64,000 nt of DNA from NCBI RefSeq assembly GCF_014805625.2, contig NW_023998517.1:1931155-1995154 (forward strand), written 5' to 3'. Under the pieces are notes generated by a model, which had not been told where the DNA came from, made no database searches, and was given only the letters and a program-made list of their open reading frames with translations. This DNA is from Glossina fuscipes. Lineage: Eukaryota; Arthropoda; Insecta; Diptera; Glossinidae. A program made the position numbers and the translations under genes. Of this stretch, positions 37,314 through 49,959 are shown in pieces (positions within the stretch are counted from its first letter, which is position 1; each line of letters begins with the position of its first letter).

Positions 37314-37350
37314 AAAAAAAAAAAATAAATAAATAAATAAATAAATAAAA
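37314..37350 (+). repeat. poly(A) plus (AAAT)n microsatellite
   Basis: A run followed by six or seven AAAT tetramers. Confidence 0.85.
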
Positions 37351-38289
37351 TATGTTTTGACCGTAAATACATATATCATTAAAATTAATGTAAAAAAGCT
37401 TGCGCTTCAGTTCCTACTTTTCATCTCTATTTCGTACCTTTTAAGCGCATACACTTGATATGATGACATTGCGAAGTGGAGCACGGCTGATTAAGAAAAT
37501 ATCCACCTCCGTGGTATTGTTGGCAATGCCTTATATAACCTTTCTTCCCTCCATAACTGAGGCAATCATTTGTAAAGCATTCAACTGAAAGGGACCTTTG
37601 CAAAAATAAACTGAGTTACGATTTCATATATATATCTCACACGTAGTCTCTAGCGTGTTGTTTTCATTTCGTTGTGGATTAAAAAAATGTATTGATCAAA
37701 ATCAAGGTTTTCTTGCAATAGACAAACAGGTAGACACTCACTGTTCTAAACGCATAACTAAGGCTGACTCTATATTTATTAAACTCCTGAACAGCGTAAG
37801 CATAAATTTGTGAATCATTTCCCTCTAGCTGACACACATAAACATAAAGAGCCTTCAAATCAAATCATTTCAGTTTCAAATCAATACAATTCAAGTTCAA
37901 TCGAAGTCAGTGCAAATCAACTTAATTAAGTTAACTTAATTTAGTTGAAATTCAGTTTCAAATTAATGTAATTGAATTCATTCACCATTCACTTCAATTC
38001 AGCTTTAATTCCGTATAAATGCGCAAGTAGGTATGAATCACGGCTGCCGAGTCGGTGTTCGCCGATACAAACCTCAAATGCGTTAGAACTTACTTGGATC
38101 ATAACTATAGTAGGAATTGTTCAGTCAGTGAAGGCATATAAAGCCTCCTAAGATGTGCGCCCATCACTACCCCGTCTTTGTCTCCACTCCTCATTTCTTT
38201 CTACTTGGCATCCCGTGTCACACAAAAAGGGGACATCGCCTGAGTAATTGACTATATCTAAAAAAAACCAACTAACAGTTGTTTATATA

Positions 38290-38555
38290 AAGATTTTTCA
38301 AAAATTAGGCTTTATATAGGAAGTGGGTGAAAAAGCAGTTCGGCCCACAAACCATTCGTCCTTGGGACAAAAAACGTCAGTATAGCAAATTTCATTGCAA
38401 TATCGCAAAAATTGTGCGTACAAGAAGACAAAAAAGGCCGGACAGACCGACGCTTAAATCAAATTAGAAAACAACTCTGAATTGATGCATACAATAAAAG
38501 ATAAGTCTATCTGAAGTACGTCCGGGCGTTACATACACCCACATTTAATTAATTA
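38290..38555 (+). mobile_element. dispersed repeat family A copy
   Basis: Contains 'tttatataggaagtgggtga', 'aaccattcgtccttgggaca', 'ggccggacagaccgacgctt', 'gataagtctatctgaagtac' and 'gtccgggcgttacatacacc' in the family order. Confidence 0.6.
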
Positions 38556-38613
38556 AAAAAATAAGAAATAAAAAATACAAATGAATTCAACTTTATTTCA
38601 CTGTAATTGCAAG

Positions 38614-38669
38614 CAAAGCCTACCCATTCCTACCAAGAATGCAATGCGTGCCACAAACCCTGTCCAAAG
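38614..38669 (+). CDS. candidate 56-nt cysteine-rich internal exon
   Basis: A pyrimidine-containing acceptor (ttatttcactgtaattgcaag|, ending at 38613) and a perfect-consensus donor (caaag|gtgagt, GT at 38670) bracket 56 nt. Two bases complete a codon, then the frame reads KPTHSYQECNACHKPCPK. The spacing C-x2-C-x3-C-P-K resembles the cysteine segment just before the second L domain in insulin/EGF-receptor-type extracellular regions, but 18 residues are too few to assign a family. No neighbouring exon on the plus strand was recognised. It lies 60 bases after a family A repeat. It may be coincidence. Confidence 0.25.
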
Positions 38670-38679
38670 GTGAGTTTTC

Positions 38680-40055
38680 TAAATGAATAGGATTTACTCT
38701 TCGACAGTGTAAAAATTGACGCAGTGTGGAAGAAGTAGAAGTAGAAGCTACGAATCGTAAGAGATTAATTAGTCATTTACCAGCCATTGGACTTAGGTAA
38801 TTCAGAAAAGTTCACGCAAGGTACGCTTTAACTTTATGCCATTTTTTCTTATTTTCTTAAACTTTGGATGTAACACAAACAAAATGATGGCGGTTTATAT
38901 GACCTCGTTATTCCATAAATTGTCTAAAGGGAAGCTATTCAGCTGATAATCAGCTGGGGTTCCATAAATTTTCAATTCTCAATATCTCGCCTAACTAGTA
39001 TTTTTCAATAACAAATTAAATGCCGATCGATGACAGTTCATTGAGAATCTTGCAATCGTTACAAGCTATAATTATATAAATAAATCTGTCAAAGTACGCA
39101 TTAAAAATCTATTTAAAAATACATATATATGTAAAATTGCTAAAGATGATTTAAAATACAAATCTTTATTAATAATAAATAAATTTACGCAGAGAGACGT
39201 TTCCTAAAAACAAAAACGAATACATTGATGCTTAACTAAGCCAAGTCCGAAATTATTCAATACATATATATATATATATATACATATATATGTATATAAA
39301 TATGAAAGAGAATTCTTTCTATGTTATTAATTATTGTTGTGTATATTTGTGGGGTTAAATGCATGCAAACATATATTTATCTAGATACTTAATACTTTTC
39401 TACTGATGAGAACAACAATGTTATTTATTAAGAAGCTTGTTTTCACGACCTTCATCATCTCAATTCACTGATAAAATGTTTTGTAATGTGTTGTATAATA
39501 ATTTAAGAAATAAAACATGCAAAAGTTGGATAAAGTTGAAATGATTCATATAACACCCTACAGCGGAAAGCTAACCAAAGTGACAAACGCAATACGAAAA
39601 GAACGGCCATGTGTGGTGTAAAAGAAGCAAGAAAGAAGAAAGGAAATTTAAAGGTTAAAAGAGTTCACTCGAGGAATAGTTAGTTGTACAGTAAGACAGA
39701 GGAAGATTATTAAATTAATCATTCAAACTTCAAAGCATTACGTACTACATTGAAATGAAAGTCAGATAAACCTTTTTGGAAATGCAACAATTATTCGAAA
39801 ATTTTCCTCTATCCTGCTTATTGCCAAATACAAAAAAAAAGAAAAATGCAAATCAGAATTTCAGATTGAAGATGTGATGCCATTACTTAGCATATAATAT
39901 CACATATGTCAAGTGTGATGCAAGGCAACCTTAACCTTGGCTTCCTGTCTTCGCAGAAATCTAGAAGGTATTTCTACTCAATAAACTGAAAATACTATAG
40001 CATGACATGGCGTACCATTACCTACCTACCTACCTACCTACCCCACTTGGCTTAA
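38680..40055. other. A+T-rich DNA without a recognisable gene
   Basis: TA tract at 39262-39302 and the CTAC tract below. Nothing coding recognised. Confidence 0.5.
40019..40042 (+). repeat. (CTAC)n microsatellite
   Basis: About six copies of the tetramer CTAC. Confidence 0.9.
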
Positions 40056-40064
40056 TACAGTGAA

Positions 40065-40310
40065 CCGTGCATGAACTTTTTAAAGCAAGGTTTCGTATGG
40101 GAAGTGGTCGAAGACGTCGTCCGACCTCAAAAATATTGCAAAAAGGTTCGCTGATGGGCTAAAACATGTCGGGGATGGACAGACAAGTTTAGATTAATCC
40201 AGAAAGTGATCGGTATACTAAAACGTGAGCCCGGCTCAACTCCTTCTGGTTGCGGCACACACAATAATGCGCTCAATATGCGCTTATACCATAAGCAATG
40301 TAGGATAGAA
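40065..40310 (+). mobile_element. dispersed repeat family A copy
   Basis: Contains 'tcgtatgggaagtggtcgaa', 'gtcgtccgacctcaaaa', 'ggatggacagacaagttt', 'cagaaagtgatcggtatact' and 'caactccttctggttgcggc', ending near 'aagcaatgtaggata'. Confidence 0.6.
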
Positions 40311-40319
40311 AAACCGAAT

Positions 40320-42295
40320 CATATTTTGGGACAATTTTGAAATTTGTTGAAGTATAGTGCAAGAAGCAAACTAACTATGTCTTCTGTGTGGAGATTATTT
40401 TTCCAACTTTTAATCTATAAGAAGCTTCTTAATCTTGTTCGAAATTTCGAGTCAGGATTGGCAATCGTTTTTGCCTATAGGTTTCTATCGACGATGCCTC
40501 CCCCGCGGGCTTTATTATTTTATAACTGAAATGCTGGTAAAATTTCTCTAAAATGTGAAAATGATGAAACTTTCCGAAAAAGCTCCAGCAGTAGATAATT
40601 TAAATGAATATGATAAAGGTTCCTTTGTAAAATCAGAAGCATCATCACACGCGAGTATAGATTCAATGACAGAAGCATATTTTCACCTCTTGGAGATTTA
40701 ATTTCTTATTTAAGATGTGAAATAAATGTGGTGCGATCTTGTAATGCAAACTTTCCTATCACAAATCCTTCGTTGGGTTCCAAACGGAATGATTGCATTT
40801 GTATATCACCCAAGTATAATATAATGAATAATAATAATGAAGGAGCGACTTTTTTTTTTTTTTTCTTTTTATTTTTTTGAATGAAGAAACGAAAATCAAA
40901 GTTCACTTGGCGCCGAAAATAATTTTATTATTGAGCTGACAGTCGAGGAGACTCTCGGACGTCAGATACGCAATTCAAACTGAATAAAATATTGTACATA
41001 AAGGAAAAAAAGGAAAAAAAAAAGAAAAGGAAGAAAAGAAAATTTCGTTTATTCAAGAAATAAACATGTATTAAAGCACATGCACTTGGGACGTGATCTT
41101 AAATCTACAGAACAAAAATTCAATACCTTTATCATTGTCATCGTTATCTGATTAGATAAAGAAAATTTTGAGTATCTTAGTAACTGTAGCAGTTACTAGT
41201 ATTAGTTGGAATTGCAATACTGGCCGCTCTGGTGCATAGTACATAAAGCATTTTAGTGCAAAATAAATGCTATGCCAAGCAAGAATTACAAATGAACGAA
41301 CGAATGATTTCTTCTTCGATAGAAATTTTGAATAGAGAGGGAGTGCACCAACGCAATTGCATGCGTTGGTATACATATTGTAACTGAAGCATACTTGTAT
41401 ACATCGTAGCACTAATGCATATTAAACTACTCCTACTCATCTGTATGTATAGACCTCTCCTTCTTCGTACGACTTATGCATAAGAAAATTTATAAAAATA
41501 TATTTCAGAGTTTTTTAGCCACTCATGCGGACTGCATGCATACATGCATACATATGTATGCGTTGGCCTGTACACAACATGGCTTTGCAATGTATATAGT
41601 ACGTCGCTTTGCCAAATGGATTTTTTCCATTATCTAAATGGAAAACTTTGTAAAGATTACTCGTGCGCGATATTACTTTATTAGATTGTTTTCTTTTTCT
41701 TTTTCATTTATTTTTCCTCTTTTCGCCAACTATAGCGCGAGCATGATATTCTTGCTGCACGCGTTTTAAAAGCATATTGAGTTAAACTGTACCAAAAAAA
41801 AAAATAAAAAATAAAAATAAAAAAATAAAAACAGAAATAAAGAAAAAACGGTTTTTATAGTTTTAGTTTTTTTTTTTTTTATTTGACCATAACTAAGCTC
41901 CACTAACAACTACACCAACCCAAAAATTGCTTATGTAAAATGTAAACGAGTAAACGAGAGTATTTTCGTAACATTGTGTTACACATAAATGAAATCCTTT
42001 TCAATTTGCAAACAATGTCATCATTTACGTATATACCTCGAGTTTAGAAATTTTGTAATCCATTTATTAAAATTAGAAAATGTTCTTCGAATAACCAAAA
42101 TAAATAAGAAACATGCAACGAATCTTAAGTACTCGGCACTCTTCAAATATTACAAGTACAGAAACACTTTTCCTCTCAATATTTCGCACACATCGATTGA
42201 TTAATCGTTCTAATCGCTAAAGCTTTCGCTGTTTTAATTAATTCTTTAGTCATAATTGTATAGAGGTAAGCAATCCGTACAGTGAGCTGAAAAGA
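40320..42295. other. A+T-rich DNA without a recognisable gene
   Basis: Poly(T) (40851-40864), A-rich (40990-41040) and AAAT-rich (41793-41850) tracts. Nothing coding recognised. Confidence 0.5.
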
Positions 42296-42299
42296 TCTA

Positions 42300-42570
42300 T
42301 TATACTCGCTCGGGCTCCCAGCCATTCAGCTTTAGGATCCTTACGAATCCCGCCATCTTCTTAGGTCCAGACCGCCAAACAGTGCTCGGTGTTATAAGGT
42401 GCTCGTGAAGCATCCTATATCTGATCCTGCAAATGGTCATACATTCGCACAGGATTTGGTGGAACGTTTCCTTCGCCCCGCCGTAGAGTCTGCTTGAATC
42501 GGTACCCGAGATCTCAACATTTTTCAGGTGACACCTAAAGGAGTTATAATCTATACAGAATTCAGATGAA
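42300..42570 (-). pseudogene. C-terminal remnant of a non-LTR retrotransposon reverse transcriptase ORF
   Basis: The minus strand is open for about 90 codons to a TAA at 42300-42302, directly followed by TAG. It reads CIDYNSFRCHLKNVEISGTD, SSRLYGGAKETFHQILCECM, TICRIRYRMLHEHLITPSTV, WRSGPKKMAGFVRILKLNGW and EPERV. This is the C-terminal tail typical of Jockey/I/R1-type non-LTR retrotransposon ORF2 proteins: a 'H-L... C-R-x-C-G-x-x-x-E-T-x-x-H-[IL]-L-C-E-C' zinc-knuckle-like motif, then a PxxLLxFIxxL-like ending. The first Cys pair has been lost (SRLYGG where CRLCG is expected), while the LCEC pair remains. The reverse transcriptase domain upstream is absent, consistent with a dead, truncated copy. 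The segment is clearly more G+C-rich than its surroundings. Confidence 0.75.
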
Positions 42571-42894
42571 TATTTTAGTTATTGTAAGAGAGTTCATGAA
42601 ACTATAAGACGCGCCCACCGCATGCACGTATAGGCTTCGATTGCTTGTAACAGCCGTGTTAGTAAATAATGAGTAGGCAGATGGTCAAAACTTAATTTTA
42701 GACTAATTGAACTAAAAGTTGACTTACTCTCGCTAGTCTTGTTCTTCCTGATCCTTACAAAGCGAATAAGGTAACTAAAAAACTTTTCATATTTCGGCGA
42801 TGGTTACAATGTAATATGTGATGTGCATAGATTTGCAGAAAATAAATTAATACAGTTATGCAAGATCCAGAAGAACGTGAGTTCTTGACTTGTC
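42571..42894. other. short unassigned stretch upstream of the retrotransposon relic
   Basis: I could not read further reverse transcriptase sequence here on the minus strand. Confidence 0.4.
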
Positions 42895-43070
42895 TTTTCG
42901 TCAGCCCGTTATGTGTGCTTGTTTAACTTGGAACTCCCCATTTTTTAGATATTTCGATGAATTTTGATACAACGACGTATTTTGGCACACGAACGAAAGC
43001 TATTGAAAATGATTCGAATGAAGCCCGTTTCTCGACCTTTCAGCTGTAAAACGAGATCATTCCCAACGCT
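42895..43070 (-). mobile_element. dispersed repeat family A, minus-strand partial copy
   Basis: Contains 'gatatttcgatgaattttga', 'cgacgtattttggcacacga', 'acgaaagctattgaaaatga' and 'cccgtttctcgacctttcag', the reverse complement of family A 5'-half blocks. The 127-codon minus frame at 42945-43328 is partly this repeat. Confidence 0.6.
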
Positions 43071-43079
43071 TCTAATAGC

Positions 43080-46000
43080 TTTTCGATAGTAAAACGCACT
43101 CCAGCTATTGCGTACGCGTGCAGAAAAAAAAAAGCAAAGCTTGATAGTCCACACAATGTGTTGATATGACTCCGATGCGATAAAACAAAATTTCACGAAC
43201 ACTTTTAAAACCTTTCCTTTAATGTCTGAAAGGCTTATACGCGAAATTGATCTAATTACATAGTACGTCGATAGGCGATATCGTCTGCTCATCTTAAGTT
43301 TTAAATAATACGTTTTATAAAAGCCCAAACTTCCACCTCTTTATGGCAGCAAAAGAAGTGATCGCCTTTACTTCTTCCATTTCGAAGAAAAATGTTTTCA
43401 ACTTTTCCCTTAAGTTTTTAAAATTTACAAGAAAATATATCATAATGAAGAGAAATTCAAGATTCGATGTAAACTGAACACGACTCTGTTGTTTTTTGCT
43501 TCTTTTTCATAATATAACATACATATAAACAAATTGTATAAAGATGTTTGCATACACTTAGCTATTGGTTTCCCTCATATTTTGAACTGACAGTTTTATC
43601 ATAGCATAAATTTATTTATTTTAAATGCTAAAAAATGTTGGAATTTTTTAAAAATGTTTTTATTTGTAAATACATTTTGATATAAATCGTTGTGTATGTG
43701 TGTGTGTGTGCAAGTGCTTGTGCTTGTTTATCAGCGCCATTTATTTTTTTTTTTTTATGCAATAATGTATACAAAAATCAATTGGTGCATGCAAAGGCAT
43801 GGACGCCATGGATAATCTCAAAGAATATTTATGAACGCACTTGAAGTTGTAGCACTTGAATGTGTCATTTATTTATTTGTCAGCGTTTAAAGTCGTGCAA
43901 TGGCATTAAATGTTTTTGTGTATTTTTGTTGTTTTACGTAAACGAATGCATGATTTGACTCTAAATAATGCAAGAATGCAATGTACGTTCAAATAATAAA
44001 TAAATAAAAAATTAAAAAACACGCCATTCTCATTTTGCGGTTATTTATGTGGCGATACTTAGGATTATAATGTTCATGCTGATAACAAATAACACAAATC
44101 GAAAGCAAGCAAACAAGCAAGCAATTCTAATATGGCCCTTTTAATAGATCTATATATTTTTTTTTTTTTTTTTTTTTTTTATCAATATTCAAAATCTTAA
44201 AACATATATTGCTTATTGCTTTTTAAAGTAAGAGTTAAAAGATGAAGAGATTGGAAGTAGAAAAACTTTGTATAATAATTTGTCTTGTTAACAATAGAGA
44301 GAATTAATAAATTCCAATTAGATGAGAGATAGTTTTGATCAGTTAACGCTACTCTATAGTTTGATGATTTCTTTAGACATGTGCAAAGATTTTCGATACA
44401 AATTAAAAAATCCAACAGAAAATCTTTTCTTTTCTTGTTTTTGATTTAAATTAAAATTCTCACCAGCATACGCGAGGAGAAACCAACCAACCAATTCTAC
44501 CAACACATTCGAATAAGCAGCGACCGCACTAATACCATTTCATCGCTTATTTTTATCGTTTGTAGTTGTGAGAAGGAAGCAAAAAAAAAAAAAAGAGTCT
44601 TTAATTCACTCAGTCATCGGAACAATTTTGTGCAATGGTGTGTAGTTTTGTTTCTGTTTAAGAGAACCTCTAAAAGCATATTTACTCCTTTGAGCGCAGC
44701 ACTGATATGTTAAATTGTGCAAGAGCCATCTATACGTAGCAGTAAACGTTGCTCTAAATAAAATATGAAATCTAGATGTCACACAACAATGAAAACTACT
44801 AAGGCGAGTGTTTTTGAAAGTAGATTTAGTCAACGATTACAATAATTACAGAGATGTTGCAAAAAGTTGTTATTATTTTTATTATTATTATTATTGTGAA
44901 TTTAGCCAAGGATATAAATTCTAAGACCAAAGTCTTAAAGCGCTATTTGTTAGTCGAAATTCTTTGCCCAATTGGCCACTCAGGCTGAAAAACTTAATTT
45001 TTTTCTCTTGAAATGCTTCCAACTTTTCCCAAAAAAAGGCAAAATAAGCATAAGGAGAAATTTTATCACGAATAACGCAACGTTTTAATACAATTTCTGT
45101 CACAAGTGCAAATTTCTTGATCGCATGCAATAAAAACAATAATCAGCAACTAGTGATATTTTTCTTCCCATGGAAAGATCGCATGAATACAATAAATGAA
45201 TTATGAGAATGGGAAGACATTGGGAAGAAGTTTCATATGCGAACAAGAGTTCGTTTTTAATTTCTTTTCTTTGAAGTTGATATCCATTAAACAAAAGCGG
45301 TTGTAATTGTAAATGTTTTCTTCCCAATGTGCGAAATGAAAGCTTCATACACGGAATAGGATCACGTCCATCATAATTTGAAAAATCCGTGCAAAAAATA
45401 TTTAGTTTCACATCCAAATTGAAATAAATGCCATCCATAATGACCGTAAACCAATGACAAGGAAAAATGACTTCTGAAACTATCGAATACTGTTAGTACT
45501 TAAATAAAACTTTTTGAATTGATTACCTAATAATATGGTATTAATAGTTTTTTAACGAGTCACGAGTTAAAGTGATAGATGTAATAAGCGGTAATTGATT
45601 TCCATATCGTCTAAGTTTAACGCGTTTTGTTTAGGCATTCAATTTGAGTTATGTATGTGCTTAGAAGACAGTCTTGGAACTAAATCTTTTCGATTTTCAT
45701 CTATTGATCAACCATACAAGTTTTGAAGTTAATGAAGACTATTTGCAGGCTAAAGTGCAGGTAACAAAATGAAACTTTGCCCTTTACTGCAAAATGTGTA
45801 CTATGTGACAGAAATTGTTAAACAAAAATCTTTTCACTATTACTTATATTCAGCTTGCCATGTAAAAATACCAGTGCCAGAACCAGATACGTACATATTT
45901 TCCACAGATGAATAATGGCCTTTAGTTTCCTTAAGTAGTTTCATTGTATGACTCTAGGTACCGCATAGCAAGCATGTCATATTAGCTTGATTAGTGAAGA

Positions 46001-46770
46001 TCGACTTTAGTGCCTCTCCTCGGACTTCACAACATTCACTCATCTGCTCATTCACTCTAAAGCAAATACTCACTTTAAGTATCTTTTCCATGACAAGAAT
46101 CGCAGCGCACTCAAAAGAAGGATTGATTGAAAGAAAAAAACAGCAAAAGATTCCTTTACAAAAACTTGTAACTGAAAACTTTTCATTTGAATTTAAAAAA
46201 TAAATCTTTTAATACATCGATCGATCTTATCCAGATTCTCAAAACAATTTTTCATTCTAAGGAGACTTTTTGCATTTTTAACAGCTTAAATAGTTGAGGA
46301 CAATATGAATTTTTCATGAAACCTTTGTGTATATATATGTACGTATGAACTTTTGTAAATGGCTTTGACTTAAGTTAATTTTATTACCTAAGAATAATAA
46401 AACCTTAAGTTAAGTTGAAACTATTAATTAAAATATTTTTAAAAAATTTGTATTAAATAACAGGTTTTTATAATAAAAATGAATTTCTTTTATTTACAGT
46501 AGATCGGATTATATGCTGTTGCAAGTGTATCTTCTTCTATATTCGAGCTGCTATGCCAAGTTGTTGTACTAATCTCTACTTTTTAAATTCGTTTCTTTTT
46601 TTCCGATCAAAGGAAATACGAATTTGAATAAAAAACAAATAAATAAAATATTAAAAAAAGGAAAGAATTTTAAATTTAAGATATGTCCAAAACACTAAAA
46701 AAAGTTTTTATTTTTTTTCCTTCTTTGTAAAGAAAAAGTGTTGATAAACAAATGAAAACACTACGGTGAA
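43080..46770. other. A+T-rich DNA without a recognisable gene
   Basis: T24 run (44157-44180), TTA tract (44870-44895) and TG tract (43693-43711). Two adjoining minus frames at 44921-45439 overlap by 40 bases in different frames and have ordinary composition, but match nothing I know. Confidence 0.4.
44157..44180 (+). repeat. poly(T) run of 24
   Basis: Uninterrupted T run. Confidence 0.85.
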
Positions 46771-46779
46771 CCACGCTCC

Positions 46780-47110
46780 GCCATTAAATACCCTACAGGA
46801 ATTTGCTTAATACAGTTGGCCATTGAACGATTTTTGAAAAGAAGACTTTACACGTAGACTGACCGAAAAAGTGCTCCGATATAAACCATTTTCAATAGTA
46901 TTCGTTCTGGGGTCAAAACATATCAATGTATCAAATTTCCTCGAAATATCTCAAAAACTGCGGACTGCACTATGAGCACAAGAAAACAAGATGGACTGGA
47001 GGACGGACGGACGGACAAGCTTATAATTATTGTCGGTATAATATTAGGAAAATCTGTCTCAATTCCTTTTAGGCGTTGCAGACTTCCGCGCAAACTTAAC
47101 CAGTTAATTA
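46780..47110 (+). mobile_element. dispersed repeat family A, near full-length copy
   Basis: Order: 'ccattaaataccctacagg', 'gcttaatacagttggccatt', 'gtgctccgatataaaccatt', 'ttcaatagtattcgttctgg', 'tcgaaatatctcaaaaactg', 'ggaggacggacggacggaca', 'attgtcggtataatattagg' and 'ggcgttgcagacttcc'. The 124-codon plus frame starting at 46972 is a by-product. A further tail-like stretch with 'gacggatggacaga' lies at 47260-47345. Confidence 0.65.
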
Positions 47111-47349
47111 TGTCGATCTCCTTAGCGATATACTCGTACACTCATGAAAGAAGGAGTACATGTCCTATGAAATTAGATTCTAATGAAACGACTTATCAAA
47201 ATCATAAAAACATTTTCCAATATACTTTGTTATGGCAAATACACATTCATAATAAGGGTAAGGACGGATGGACAGATTATGATGTGTACGTTCGTCATAC
47301 ACAGTTAACTGATCAACCTCTATGCAACAGGCCGTGTGGGGTATAAAAA

Positions 47350-48625
47350 TGTTAAGTTTACTAAATCGAATGTCAAACGTAGATAATCATGCGTTGTTTC
47401 AGAGCAAGGATCAAATCCCTGGCCGAAAGACGACAGAAGCAATTTAATAATCCCTTGAAAAGTTGTTGCGGGTATTTAAAATCAAATGGATGTTGGTTTT
47501 AATTCAAACACAATTTGATTTAAAAACCTTATTAATGTTATTATCATCAAACGCTTCCAAATCAAGCAAAACTTTCTAGAATTGAATAATAGTTTTTTCA
47601 CTTTGCGCGCCGGTGTTTACGGCGGCGTTTTCTGAAGTTAGGTTTTCCAAGTCAAAGGTTATATTGCATCTCAATGACAATCCACCACCTAAGTATAAAA
47701 CGAGGAAGATGCACTTGTAGCTTGTAGATCTTTATTATCGATAAGATGTAACCTGCTAAGTAAACTTTTGTTAAGCAAATGGAATACAATGCATATAAGA
47801 ATTTCTATATGTAAATAATCCTTTTAGAGAACGAAAATTCACTTTCATAACCATTGGCATTTTTGTCTAAACAATTTCATCTCTATTGTTAAGGTCAAGG
47901 CATTGTAGGTCGCAGGCTACCTAACATGATAGTATTGTAAGTTCGTTTTCCCTTCAAAAATAACAAAGTTGAGAGCAGTAAAGGAAAAAACATAGACTTT
48001 TTCGCATTCTTAGTCGTCGAAGTGTTAGTGATTCACCAAATCCCTGAAATGTTCGTATTCACCACTCCGTTGGCAATGGCATTGCCGAGATACAACCAGC
48101 ATTCAAAGAGAACAGTCAAACCCCTTAATGGCTGTGTATGTGGCTCCTCCCCTTTCGCAATGGCTGCTTAATAAGGAAGAAGAACAAGACAATCGTATTT
48201 GGGCAATTGTTGTTGAATATGCAATGCCGTACTCAAATGCTTAAGCGACGCATGCGCAATACCAAACAAAGTAATGGTACGTGACGTGATTGAAAACAGC
48301 TGAACTGCTTTTCAAAGCCATAACATGGCGCCTCCAAGTAACTCTTATTAAATGTAAGGAAGGGAAATCTCATCTCCTATATCCTCTTAAGTATTATTAA
48401 AAGATTTTGTTTTTTTTTTTTTTTGACAACATGAAATGAAAAACGAAACATTACAATATCACATAAAGGTATTAAGAGCTCAAAAAACTGAAAAGCATCT
48501 TTTGCTCATTGCTTTTGCGAAATTAGAAAATTCTTCAAAATGATTCTCATTGAAACTTTCCGTAAAACAATTGTGTAAAGTGAAAACTCGGTATTCTTTG
48601 ACATTGACTAGCTTGTACGTCCGCC
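47350..48625. other. DNA without a recognisable gene
   Basis: A somewhat GC-richer patch at about 48040-48330 has no long open frame and no repeat partner that I could see. Confidence 0.45.
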
Positions 48626-48629
48626 ATTT

Positions 48630-49065
48630 CATTCATTTTTACACCCTACATTACTTGTGGTGGAAGGGTATATGAAATTTGTGCGTGGAGTAGGTGGAGG
48701 AGGGCAAGGGGGGGATGTATGTTACACTAAGACGGGCTTGAGATAGACGCACCTTTTATTATGGCGACGGATTCGAAATCGCTTTCTAAACCGTTCCAAA
48801 ATTTGACGGTCCGTCTGTCCATCTCTCTACTTTGTCTTCTTGTACTCGACCTGCAGCTCGTAATTTTCGAGATGTTTTGAGGAAATTCGGTAAACTCACA
48901 CAGTTTGACCCATGAACGAATATTTTCGACAATGGTTCGGATCGGACTACTTTTTTGCCCAGTTTCCACATAACGCGTTATTTTGAAAAACCGTTCCATG
49001 ATGGACTGTAGGCTGGCGTAGGTGGCGAACCGTAGCTCGCTATACCCTTTTTATTTGTTTAGTTT
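48630..49065 (-). mobile_element. dispersed repeat family A, near full-length minus-strand copy
   Basis: Starts 'caccctacattacttgtggt', then 'gggcttgagatagacgcacc', 'ttttattatggcgacggatt', 'gacggtccgtctgtccatct', 'cgagatgttttgaggaaatt' and 'ggttcggatcggactacttt', ending 'ggcgaaccgtagctcgctat'. This is the clearest minus-strand copy and gives the best view of both element ends. The overlapping minus frames 48727-48999 are by-products. Confidence 0.65.
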
Positions 49066-49069
49066 TCTT

Positions 49070-49955
49070 TTCTTCTGTGGGCAAATGGTAGTACGATAAC
49101 TTAAAATATCTCGATTTGTGAACCTAAAAGTATATTTTGAGCAGTGACGCTGGCTCTTTATTGATTTCCCAATTATTAAATATAAGTGGGTGCTACTGAC
49201 CTTATTCATCCCAATTCTCACAGATCAGACTGAAAGTGATATTTTATTTTTTATTGTCGGAATTATGGTAAACGAATCATATCTATTTTTGAACGTAACT
49301 CGCCACCATGAACTATATCTGGATACAAAGTTTGCACTTTCCGTTTAATTTTCTAACGAGTTCTAAAATACAAAAAACTTGATGGATTTTCTATCAGATA
49401 TAATCCATACGTTACATCCGCAAACACAACTTTAATTCACCTGCATCTCCCGGTAATGAACACTATATCTGCTGCTACAGCGATAGGCTTCTGTGTGAAA
49501 GCATACAATTTTTTATAACGAATCCCTCATAAGTCAAAACAAAAGATTTTTTTATGGCAAATTAAAATTTTAAAAAAATTTAAAGCGGTCGCCAAAGCTG
49601 TTAGCTTAGAAGTTTCGAGACAATCCCCAGCAAACATGTTCTTTGTCAGGTTAAAACCAGTGCATAGAGCTTAATTGTTTGTTAGCAATGTTTTCAAAAA
49701 TTTTAAAAATGCTTATCATTTCAAACGTAATGCCAACAAGTGCAAAAAAAACCATAGCAGATATCATCGCTTGCAGGTACGCGGACACTTTCACTGCCAT
49801 TCCCGTCTCTCCATATGCCTTTTAAATACTACAAAAAACTTCAATAATCTGTTCTTGGCCTGTCATGCAACAATGAGTCTTTATGCTCATTACAGAAGAA
49901 TGCGGAGTATGTTCGTTTTGTCACAAAGCTTGCAATGATCCCACGAACACTTCAG
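49070..49955. other. DNA without a recognisable gene
   Basis: The plus frame 49675-49938 has mixed composition but no recognisable family. Confidence 0.4.
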
Positions 49956-49959
49956 ACAC

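Larger units (their letters stand above)
35800..38285. other. A+T-rich DNA with simple repeats
   Basis: GT run (36672-36700), T run (36966-36981) and AAAT run (37314-37350). At 37850-38005 a patch is built of many variants of 'tcaaatcaa'/'ttcaattca'. No gene recognised. Confidence 0.5.

Noticed and set aside
42945..43328. 127-codon minus frame
   Set aside because: Its last third is a reversed family A copy; the remainder is unsupported.
44921..45439. Two overlapping minus frames that could suggest a frameshifted gene
   Set aside because: No similarity between the pair and any family I know; the overlap alone is not evidence.
46972..47346. 124-codon plus frame with Arg/Lys-rich start
   Set aside because: Lies inside a family A repeat; the same words recur in other copies with stops.
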